From Calditrichota bacterium (GTDB taxonomy: Bacteria > Calditrichota > Calditrichia > RBG-13-44-9 > J075): DNA of 5,806 nucleotides. Where the stretch lies: contig RFIL01000171.1 in assembly GCA_003695285.1 (NCBI GenBank), positions 1-5,806 of the forward strand, written 5' to 3'. Both the position numbers and the translations under genes were made by a program. The notes beneath the pieces are model-generated. The model was not told where the DNA came from. It made no database searches and saw only the letters and a program-made list of their open reading frames with translations. Below are positions 1 to 5,164 of this stretch, piece after piece. Position 1 is the first letter of the stretch, and each line of letters starts with the position of its first letter.

Positions 1-201
1 GACAGCGGTATCGTTCTGGAAACTGAAGAATTGCACTGGGATAACAACAAGCAAAAGATTATCAGTCAGGTTCCGGTAAAGATTACCACCAAAACCGATA
101 CTCTCCTGGGGGATTCCTTTATCTCCGATCCGGATTTGAAGAATTACACCATCCATAATGCCCGTGGGTATTCCCGAAGAGTTGTTCCGGTGGAAAAGTG
201 A
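1..201 (+). CDS. lptC: LptC, LPS export periplasmic/inner-membrane protein (3' end, partial)
   Basis: The first 66 codons in frame 1 are open from the window edge to a TGA at 199-201, so only the C-terminus of the protein is visible. The residues follow the end of the LptC beta-jellyroll: an 'LETEELHWD' strand, a basic turn, then 'VPVKITTKTDTLLGDSF' followed by 'DPDLKNYTI', which matches the usual LptC pattern of a target strand, a 'G-x-x-F' turn and a final strand. LptC is anchored in the inner membrane and passes lipopolysaccharide from LptB2FG to LptA. The assignment is supported by the next genes, an OstA/LptA-like gene 20 bases downstream and lptB after it, the common lptC-lptA-lptB order. 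The membrane anchor and start lie outside the window. Confidence 0.82.
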   Translation, partial: DSGIVLETEELHWDNNKQKIISQVPVKITTKTDTLLGDSFISDPDLKNYTIHNARGYSRRVVPVEK

Positions 202-221
202 AGCGGCGATGAGTAAAACTT

Positions 222-1382
222 ATGCGGAATCTACCTTCAAGAACAGATATTGACTCTCCCTCCATTTTGGTTCACACCGTTATCTCACTGGTGATTACGT
301 TTATGATGCTACTGATTTTTGGAAATCAGGTGATGGCACAAACCCGTTTAGAATTGATCCATTCTGACGTCACCCGCGGTGCTATCTCACCCGAGGGAGA
401 AGCCATTCGTATTCTGGAAGGGAATGTTCATGTCCGACAGGATACAGTCGAATTATGGTGTGACAGGGCAGTTTTCTACCCAGCTTCAGAACGAGTGGTG
501 CTTACCGGGAATGTTCACATTCGCAGAGGCTCCGAGGAACTCACCGCCCAACAGGTGACATATTATGACCGATTAAAAATTGCCATTGCCAAAAACAAGG
601 TGCATGTCAGACGTCCTAAACGACATCTCTTTTCGGAATACCTGAAATATTACTATGAGAATGATCAGGCGTACGCCCATACCCGTCTTAAATTGATTGA
701 CCAGGAACGAAGCGCATATGTTACCGCCAGGGAGGGAGAATATTTGCCGGAAAAAAACCTCGCCACCGTTCGTTATCAGGCTCACTTCTGGCAGGTTGAT
801 AGCAGTAGCGGTGATACCATTCACATTTATTCTCACAAGATGGATTATATCTTCCATCCCAACCGCACTGCGATTGCCAGAGACTCAGTAAAAATACTCC
901 GGGGTGATATGGTTGCCTTTTGTGATTCGGCTGTCTATCTATTGGATGATAGCAAAGCCTATCTGGAAATTCATCCTCGCGCTCAACAACGCAACAACAC
1001 CCTCTCCGGTAACCAGATGGAACTGTTTTTTGATGGGATGAAAATTCAAAAAATTATTATTCGCGGAAATGCACTGGTGACCTCCGTAGCAGACTCGCTG
1101 CACAGGAAAATTGACAAATTATCCGGTGATGAGATCCATGCCTTCGTGGTAAATGATAAATTGGATCGGCTATGGGCAATCAATCATGCTAAAAGTTACT
1201 ATCACATCAAGCAGGATGGTAAAATACAGGGGGTGAACCAGGCCTCAGCAGATACCATCAAAGTATTTTTTAAAAACCAGGAAGTTGATTACATTACCGT
1301 AATTGGAGGGACACAGGGAATTTATTACCCTGAAGGATACCAGACACGACAAAATGAGAAGCATGATGCAATCAAAAACTGA
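222..1382 (+). CDS. OstA/LptA-like periplasmic LPS-transport protein, long form
   Basis: A 386-residue protein with an N-terminal signal peptide: a short charged start, a hydrophobic core at about residues 18-34 and a likely signal peptidase site after VMA or MAQ (residues 38-40). The rest is a run of beta-strand repeats of the OstA/LptA type, seen as 'EGNVHVRQDTVELWCDRAVFY' (about 66-86), 'TGNVHIRRGSEELTAQQVTYY' (95-115) and weaker copies through residue 365, ending in 'DYITVIGGTQGIYYP'. In the LptA fold such repeats stack into an open barrel that carries lipid A between membranes. E. coli LptA has about 185 residues, so this protein is about twice that; longer OstA-like proteins are known in Bacteroidota and relatives. 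The ATG at 222 is the first start after an in-frame TGA at 210-212. Its ribosome binding site is weak (GAG at 211-213). Position between lptC and lptB supports the bridge role; exact equivalence to LptA is inferred. Confidence 0.8.
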   Translation: MRNLPSRTDIDSPSILVHTVISLVITFMMLLIFGNQVMAQTRLELIHSDVTRGAISPEGEAIRILEGNVHVRQDTVELWCDRAVFYPASERVVLTGNVHIRRGSEELTAQQVTYYDRLKIAIAKNKVHVRRPKRHLFSEYLKYYYENDQAYAHTRLKLIDQERSAYVTAREGEYLPEKNLATVRYQAHFWQVDSSSGDTIHIYSHKMDYIFHPNRTAIARDSVKILRGDMVAFCDSAVYLLDDSKAYLEIHPRAQQRNNTLSGNQMELFFDGMKIQKIIIRGNALVTSVADSLHRKIDKLSGDEIHAFVVNDKLDRLWAINHAKSYYHIKQDGKIQGVNQASADTIKVFFKNQEVDYITVIGGTQGIYYPEGYQTRQNEKHDAIKN

Positions 1383-2118
1383 AAACGGACAGAACCTACT
1401 AAGAGCTGAGAAGCTGGTTAAAATTTACGGAAAACGTAAGGTTGTCGACCAGGTTAGTCTGGAGGTTAAACAGGGTGAAATCGTCGGGCTCCTGGGACCA
1501 AATGGTGCCGGGAAAACCACAACTTTTTATATGATTACCGGACTCATCAAACCCGATGACGGGAAAATATATTTGGATCAAGAAGAGATTACTCAACTGG
1601 CGATGTACAAAAGAGCCCGACGGGGAATTGCTTACCTCCCCCAGGAAGCATCGGTTTTTCGGAAGTTAACGGTGGAAGAAAATTTACTGGCAATTATGGA
1701 AGCACTGAAGATTCCCAAAGAGGAACGACTTAAACGTTGTCGAGCACTGATGGAGGAACTGCGAATATCCCACCTGGCGAAAAACAAAGGTTACAATCTT
1801 TCCGGGGGAGAACGTCGTCGGACAGAAATCGCCAGAGCCCTGGTCAATAATCCCAAATTCATTTTGCTGGATGAACCCTTCGCCGGTGTGGACCCTATCG
1901 CAGTACAGGATATTCAAGCCATTGTGCGACAGTTAAAGGAAAAAAATATTGGTATTTTGATTACCGATCATAATGTCCATGAAACTCTTTCCATCACAGA
2001 CCATGCCTATCTATTGTTTGAAGGGAAAGTGATGAAGGAAGGGGATAGTGAATTTCTGGCTAACGATCCGGAAGCACGAAAGCTATACTTAGGGGAGAAA
2101 TTTCGATTACACCGATAA
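1354..2118 (+). CDS. lptB: LptB, ATPase of the LPS export ABC transporter
   Basis: Cytoplasmic ABC ATPase that powers extraction of lipopolysaccharide from the inner membrane with LptF and LptG. Counted from the ATG at 1354 the protein has 254 residues (E. coli LptB 241). All nucleotide-binding motifs are intact: Walker A GPNGAGKTT (48-56), Q-loop in LPQEASVF (Q97), signature LSGGERRR (149-156), Walker B FILLDEP with catalytic E174, and the switch histidine in ITDHNV (H206). The phrases 'YLPQEASVFRKL', 'DEPFAGVDP' and the ending 'YLGEKFRL' are hallmarks of LptB rather than other ABC proteins. The start is uncertain. ATGs at 1354, 1363 and 1366 are all in frame and all lie inside the end of the OstA-like gene (overlap 17-29 bases). 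None has a strong Shine-Dalgarno, although GAG at 1356-1358 would suit 1366. A TTG at 1303 is also in frame but would add 17 residues not typical of the family. Translational coupling to the upstream gene is likely. Confidence 0.96.
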   Translation: MRSMMQSKTENGQNLLRAEKLVKIYGKRKVVDQVSLEVKQGEIVGLLGPNGAGKTTTFYMITGLIKPDDGKIYLDQEEITQLAMYKRARRGIAYLPQEASVFRKLTVEENLLAIMEALKIPKEERLKRCRALMEELRISHLAKNKGYNLSGGERRRTEIARALVNNPKFILLDEPFAGVDPIAVQDIQAIVRQLKEKNIGILITDHNVHETLSITDHAYLLFEGKVMKEGDSEFLANDPEARKLYLGEKFRLHR

Positions 2119-2122
2119 CAAT

Positions 2123-2782
2123 CTATTGTTTGGGTAATCGTTTAACATAAATTTCCTGGCAGATTTCAGTATCCAGAGCCAGGGTTGTCTCACCAATTTG
2201 CACCACATAAGATGGTTTTTTTTGAATCAATTTGATTTCATTTCCGGGATACAATCCATACTGATGCAACTGTTTCCATCTCTTTTGATAGGAAGGTAAC
2301 ATATACACAATTCGAGCGTTTTCCCCTACCGGAATCTGGGTTAATTTCTGAACAACCGGTTCAATTTCATTGGTGTACGCCAGACAGCATTTACCACTGG
2401 GAATCGGCCTGTTGTGAGGGCAAACTTTGGGATGACCTAAGAAAGTGCATACGCTTTCCGTGACCTCCGGTGAAATAATATGTTCAAAACTGCAGGCCAG
2501 TTGCTCATAGGTGGTGGGTGCGGCATCAAAAACATCGGCGAACAATCTTTCTGAGAGACGATGCCGGCGAATAATCTTTTCTGCCAGATATTCTCCCTGA
2601 GGAGTAAAATGTACTTCATTTTCCCGGATAACAATCATCCCTTTATTTTCAATTTCCGCCAGCAACTGATCGAAGAGCTCCCCTTCGTTGGCAAGTTCCC
2701 GAATGTAAGGTATATCAAAATGAGAATCTTCCCGGGCGGTCCAAATGGTTCTTAAGATATGATCAATATGGGTGTCTGACAT
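2123..2782 (-). CDS. DtxR-family iron-dependent regulator fused to a C-terminal FeoA domain
   Basis: A 219-residue protein in three parts. Residues 1-65 form a winged helix-turn-helix. Residues about 66-125 are the DtxR dimerisation and metal-binding domain, with H74-x3-E78 ('HRLSERLF') and 'CSFEHIIS' giving C97, E100 and H101, the counterparts of DtxR C102, E105 and H106. 'LGHPKVCPHNRPIPSGKCC' (115-133) is a family hallmark with extra cysteines. Residues about 138-217 are a FeoA SH3-like domain ('YGLYPGNEIKLI', then 'DTEICQEIYVKR'). By family, Fe(II) binding should turn on DNA binding and repress iron uptake. FeoA normally works as a small cytoplasmic partner of FeoB, and no separate feoA is seen here. 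The gene is last in the operon, overlaps the preceding small gene by 20 bases, and has a good ribosome binding site. Repression of its own operon through the boxes upstream of feoB is inferred. Mn(II) as co-repressor is possible, but the feoB linkage favours iron. Confidence 0.9.
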   Translation of the reverse strand: MSDTHIDHILRTIWTAREDSHFDIPYIRELANEGELFDQLLAEIENKGMIVIRENEVHFTPQGEYLAEKIIRRHRLSERLFADVFDAAPTTYEQLACSFEHIISPEVTESVCTFLGHPKVCPHNRPIPSGKCCLAYTNEIEPVVQKLTQIPVGENARIVYMLPSYQKRWKQLHQYGLYPGNEIKLIQKKPSYVVQIGETTLALDTEICQEIYVKRLPKQ

Positions 2783-2963
2783 TTTCCTTCTTCTCTTTTT
2801 TGGTTACTCGTTTGAGCCAAGTGACCAATTTACTTTCCGGAGGCATTTCATAACCACAATTCGGACAACAGGTAATTGCACACCCATGATTTAAGGGACA
2901 TGATGTACAACGAGAATGCCGTCCCTCATTAAATTTATAACCGCATAACGCGCATTGTTTCAT
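2763..2963 (-). CDS. Small cysteine-rich Feo-operon protein (putative metal or Fe-S binding)
   Basis: A 66-residue soluble protein with eight cysteines in its first 36 residues: CxxC at 4 and 7, CxxC at 19 and 22 in 'CTSCPL', C28, then 'CCPNCGY' with C32, C33 and C36. Spacing suggests two zinc-ribbon-like or iron-sulphur knuckles. The tail (about 45-66) is strongly basic, mostly lysine, and could reach a membrane or the FeoB surface. No transmembrane helix is seen, so it is not the membrane-anchored FeoB-associated cysteine-rich protein. I recall similar small proteins beside feoB in other anaerobes but cannot name a characterised one. I chose the ATG at 2963 because it overlaps the feoB stop as ATGA and has AGGGAT 6 bases upstream. 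The ORF could extend 10 codons to 2993, but that lies inside feoB and lacks such a signal. Gene order (feoB, this gene, dtxR-feoA) suggests a FeoC-like accessory, iron sensor or chaperone; this is inference. Confidence 0.85.
   Translation of the reverse strand: MKQCALCGYKFNEGRHSRCTSCPLNHGCAITCCPNCGYEMPPESKLVTWLKRVTKKEKKENVRHPY
2785..2789 (-). promoter_or_regulatory. Ribosome binding site of the DtxR-FeoA gene
   Basis: On the minus strand AAGGA lies 2 bases before the ATG at 2782, inside a purine-rich stretch GAGAAGAAGGAAA. It is embedded in the lysine- and glutamate-rich 3' end of the preceding cysteine-rich gene, so the site that starts the regulator is also coding sequence. Spacing is short but the purine run is long, and it decides the start at 2782. 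Confidence 0.6.
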
Positions 2964-4960
2964 AATTGTATCCCTAAAATAATTAAGACCCAATTCAGTA
3001 ACCCGCTGACCAATAAGGCAAACGGCAGGATAAAAGCAGACATACGGATGGCCACCTTTACCCCCTGTTCCTTAATAATCATAAGAAGATTTGCAATACA
3101 AGGGATAAAAAGAGTAATGGCAACCATGCTCACTAAGATCTGGTTATTAGATAACAGCCCCTCTTTGCTCAACGCAAAAATTCCAGCAGCCCCATAATCT
3201 CTTCTCAGAAATCCAATCAAAAAGGCATCAGTTGCTTTTTCCGGCAATCCCAACCAGCCTTTAATAATCGGGCTGGCTCCATATCGAATGGCAGAAAGAA
3301 TGTCTAATTTGTCAAACAAAAACAGAATCGTGGTACCCAGAACAAACAACGGAATCACTTCTTTCAAATACCATTCTATCCGGGCAATCGTTTTATAAAG
3401 AATATTCATCAGAGAGGGTCGCCGAAATGGGGGAAGTTCGATGATAAAATCTCCCCTTTCTCCTGGCATAATCTTACTGGATAAATACCCAACCAGAAAA
3501 AGGATTCCCAGAACAACACCGAGCCAGATTAAACTGCCTGCTAGTGGCATCACCGAGGTCAGCGCTAACAACACCCCTAATTGAGCTGAACAGGGCACAC
3601 CCAGAGCTAACAAAAGGGTTACTATCAATCGTTCTTTACGTGTTTGAAGGATGCGGGTTGTTAACGTTGCCATAGTATCACACCCCAACCCCAAAACCAT
3701 GGGCAAAACCGCTTTTCCATTCAATCCCATAAATCGAAAGACTCTGTTCATCATCACAGCAAGACGGGGTAAATAACCGGAGTCTTCCAGCAGACTAAAC
3801 ATGAGGAAGAACGTCGCTACAATGGGTAATACGATTGCAAAACCATAGGAAAGTGCCATGGTGATCATGCCGTATTCACCAACCAGAAATTCTCTGACAA
3901 TAGTAAATGGTATCAGCTGATTAACCAACCAGGTAGCCGCTGGATTGATATACTCACCAAAAACCACTGATTCCATAAAATCCACTAATGTTCCAGCGCC
4001 AAAGACCCCCACAATTTCATACATCCCGTAGAGAACCAATAATAAAATGGGTACCCCCCAAAATGGATGAACCGAATAATGACCCAGGAATTCTGAAATT
4101 CCATTAAATGACTTATCCTTTTTTCGATATACCAGGGAAAGTATTTCTTGAACTTTTTCGATGAGGGTACGGGATATCACATTTTCAGCATCTTCTCCCA
4201 GGGTAGCACTCACGCGATTGACAACTTCACCGATTTTAACAATTTGCTCAGGGGAAAGCCATCTGCTTAACAGGGTTTTCAGCGTTTCATCACCACTCAA
4301 CAACATAATCGCCACAAAACGGGAGGATTGTATATTATCCGGTAACAACTTTTGAATGTCACGGATAGCATTTTCAATCACTTCCGGATATTGAACAATT
4401 GATTTTGTAGAAGGGGCATAAAGTACTTTTTCCAGCAGTCCATCCATTCCTACCTTTCGTACCGCGATGGAGGTATTGATGGGAATGCCAAGGATCGATT
4501 CCAGTTTAGGGAGATCGATTTCGATACCGGCGGATTTAACTTCATCCATCATATTCAGATTGAGCACCACAGGATAAGAAGATTCCATGATTTGAAGGGT
4601 AAGATAGAGCGTGCGGAACAGATTTTTACCATCCCCTACCTGAAGAATTGCCTTATCTTCCCCGGATAAAATAATGTCACGGGTAACCCGTTCATCCTCA
4701 GAGTTCGGAATTAAACTATTGGCCCCCGGTGTGTCAATAATCTCAACAGATTGCCCCTCATGTTGAACTTTTCCATGGAAAACATCAACCGTGGTACCGG
4801 GATAATTTGACACCGTGACATATTGCCCGGTCAAATAGCCGAAAATCACACTCTTGCCCACGTTGGGGCTACCAACTAAGACAATTTTTTTTGATTTATC
4901 TGAATGGTGCTTTTTTTCTGCTAACCGCCTTACATTTTCTCGTTCAGCCAGTTTTTCCAT
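2960..4960 (-). CDS. feoB: FeoB, ferrous iron transport protein B (GTPase-permease)
   Basis: Inner-membrane Fe(II) uptake protein of 666 residues, shorter than E. coli FeoB (773) but apparently complete. The N-terminal G-protein domain has G1 GSPNVGKS (30-37), the G2 region NYPGTTVDV (52-60), G3 DTPG (76-79), G4 NMMD (136-139) and a G5-like 'TSIAV' (163-167). A helical spacer follows to about residue 285. The membrane part starts at 'HPFWGVPILLLVLYG' and has two inverted gate regions: 'GLGCDTMATLTTR' (C427) with 'GVPCSAQLG' (C457), and 'GFLRRDYGAAG' with 'FIPCIANLLMI' (C621). The first gate reads GCDTMAT where the E. coli type reads GCNVPA, marking a distinct FeoB subfamily that I believe is common in anaerobes. 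The ATG at 4960 is the only methionine before the G domain, but no good Shine-Dalgarno precedes it. It is first in the operon and overlaps the cysteine-rich gene by four bases (ATGA). Confidence 0.97.
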   Translation of the reverse strand: MEKLAERENVRRLAEKKHHSDKSKKIVLVGSPNVGKSVIFGYLTGQYVTVSNYPGTTVDVFHGKVQHEGQSVEIIDTPGANSLIPNSEDERVTRDIILSGEDKAILQVGDGKNLFRTLYLTLQIMESSYPVVLNLNMMDEVKSAGIEIDLPKLESILGIPINTSIAVRKVGMDGLLEKVLYAPSTKSIVQYPEVIENAIRDIQKLLPDNIQSSRFVAIMLLSGDETLKTLLSRWLSPEQIVKIGEVVNRVSATLGEDAENVISRTLIEKVQEILSLVYRKKDKSFNGISEFLGHYSVHPFWGVPILLLVLYGMYEIVGVFGAGTLVDFMESVVFGEYINPAATWLVNQLIPFTIVREFLVGEYGMITMALSYGFAIVLPIVATFFLMFSLLEDSGYLPRLAVMMNRVFRFMGLNGKAVLPMVLGLGCDTMATLTTRILQTRKERLIVTLLLALGVPCSAQLGVLLALTSVMPLAGSLIWLGVVLGILFLVGYLSSKIMPGERGDFIIELPPFRRPSLMNILYKTIARIEWYLKEVIPLFVLGTTILFLFDKLDILSAIRYGASPIIKGWLGLPEKATDAFLIGFLRRDYGAAGIFALSKEGLLSNNQILVSMVAITLFIPCIANLLMIIKEQGVKVAIRMSAFILPFALLVSGLLNWVLIILGIQL
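2970..2975 (-). promoter_or_regulatory. Ribosome binding site of the cysteine-rich gene
   Basis: AGGGAT on the minus strand, 6 bases before the ATG at 2963 and inside the last codons of feoB. Together with the ATGA stop/start overlap it indicates coupled translation of feoB and the small gene, and supports the 66-residue start over the longer one at 2993. Confidence 0.6.
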
Positions 4961-4966
4961 ATATAT

Positions 4967-4984
4967 TTAGCCATTATTGTCTAA
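4967..4984. promoter_or_regulatory. Putative DtxR-type operator box 1 (proximal to feoB)
   Basis: The plus strand reads TTAGCCATTATTGTCTAA, a partial palindrome in which 7 of 9 base pairs match (TTAG at one end, CTAA at the other). It resembles the TTAG...CTAA ends of DtxR/IdeR operators. It starts 6 bases upstream of the feoB ATG and is repeated in inverted orientation at 5024-5041 with 16 of 18 matches. Binding here would block transcription start or early elongation, or even cover the feoB ribosome binding region. The assignment to the operon's own regulator is inferred. Confidence 0.5.
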
Positions 4985-4988
4985 TTTC

Positions 4989-5016
4989 CTTATCGTCACA
5001 TCTTCCATTAATTCAA
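4989..5016 (-). promoter_or_regulatory. Weak candidate feoB promoter, proximal
   Basis: On the minus strand TTGAAT (5016-5011) and GATAAG (4994-4989) are separated by 16 bases, each matching the sigma-70 consensus at 4 of 6 positions. Transcription would start near 4982, inside box 1, leaving a leader of about 21 bases. The match is weak and AT-rich DNA gives many such hits; the position relative to box 1 is what makes it worth noting. Confidence 0.27.
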
Positions 5017-5020
5017 TATC

Positions 5021-5049
5021 AGATTAGGCAATAATGGCTTACAATTCAA
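5021..5049 (-). promoter_or_regulatory. Weak candidate feoB promoter, distal
   Basis: On the minus strand TTGAAT (5049-5044) is followed after 17 bases by TAATCT (5026-5021). The -10 match is only 3 of 6. Box 2 at 5024-5041 would cover the spacer and most of the -10, the geometry expected of a repressed promoter. Confidence 0.2.
5024..5041. promoter_or_regulatory. Putative DtxR-type operator box 2 (distal to feoB)
   Basis: The plus strand reads TTAGGCAATAATGGCTTA. The reverse complement of box 1 is TTAGACAATAATGGCTAA, so the two agree at 16 of 18 positions, with ATTAG and CAATAATGGCT identical. Centre-to-centre distance to box 1 is 57 bases. Two such sites would allow cooperative binding of two regulator dimers upstream of feoB. 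Operator function is inferred from similarity between the two copies, partial symmetry and location. Confidence 0.5.
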
Positions 5050-5059
5050 TATTGTAATG

Positions 5060-5080
5060 AATTAATAATGACTATTAATT
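5060..5080. repeat. AT-only perfect dyad in the feoB upstream region
   Basis: Arms AATTAATA (5060-5067) and TATTAATT (5073-5080) are perfect inverted copies around the 5-base centre ATGAC. As a hairpin it would be weak because it has no G-C pairs. As a protein site it has some look of a Fur-type box, but the match is poor. It could also act as an UP-like AT-rich element for transcription toward feoB. Confidence 0.3.
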
Positions 5081-5128
5081 AGGAACGATTAAACCAGGTT
5101 GGTTTTCCGTAGCGGTAGTAAGGAGAGC

Positions 5129-5164
5129 AGCACTTCACATTATAGGAAGGGAGACCAAAGTGCT
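5129..5164. repeat. Inverted repeat at the end of the M23 gene, possible weak terminator
   Basis: AGCACTT (5129-5135) and AAGTGCT (5158-5164) are perfect 7-base inverted copies, with a 22-base loop, overlapping the M23 stop codon. No T-run follows on the minus strand, so an intrinsic terminator is doubtful. The loop carries a perfect TATAAT on the minus strand (5144-5139), but no -35 is visible at normal spacing. Confidence 0.22.

Larger units (their letters stand above)
5010..5052. repeat. Direct repeat AATTCAATAT flanking operator box 2
   Basis: The 10-base sequence AATTCAATAT occurs at 5010-5019 and again at 5043-5052, exactly 33 bases apart (about three helical turns), with box 2 between the copies. 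On the minus strand each copy supplies a TTGAAT that could act as a -35 element, so the repeat may reflect duplicated promoter-operator units. It could also be chance in AT-rich DNA. Confidence 0.45.

Noticed and set aside
209..253. 14-codon frame (MSKTYAESTFKNRY) overlapping the OstA-like start
   Set aside because: Very short, no good ribosome binding site, and likely a chance frame in the lptC-ostA gap.
573..857. Minus-strand open frame inside the OstA-like gene
   Set aside because: It is fully antisense to a clear coding gene, resembles no family and has no ribosome binding signal; the same holds for other antisense or out-of-frame openings at 697-891, 1399-1596, 1684-1917, 2437-2634, 2561-2755, 2955-3197, 4161-4355 and 5160-5408.
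1303..1353. Longer LptB start at a TTG
   Set aside because: It would add 17 residues inside the coding end of the upstream gene that do not look like LptB; the ATGs at 1354-1366 give normal family length.
2117..2130. AACAAT/ATTGTT inverted repeat between lptB and the regulator as a bidirectional terminator
   Set aside because: The stem is AT-rich with only a 2-base loop at full length and no T-run on either strand, so it is too weak to call.
2964..2993. N-terminal extension of the cysteine-rich protein by 10 residues
   Set aside because: It would lie wholly inside feoB, while the ATG at 2963 has AGGGAT at good spacing and the typical ATGA coupling.
5092..5107. AAACC/GGTTT stem in the feoB upstream region as terminator of the M23 gene
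   Set aside because: Only five pairs, two of them G-C, with a poor T-run on the minus strand.
4961..5162. Riboswitch in the feoB leader
   Set aside because: No conserved riboswitch core was recognised by eye; a covariance search against known families would be needed to support one.
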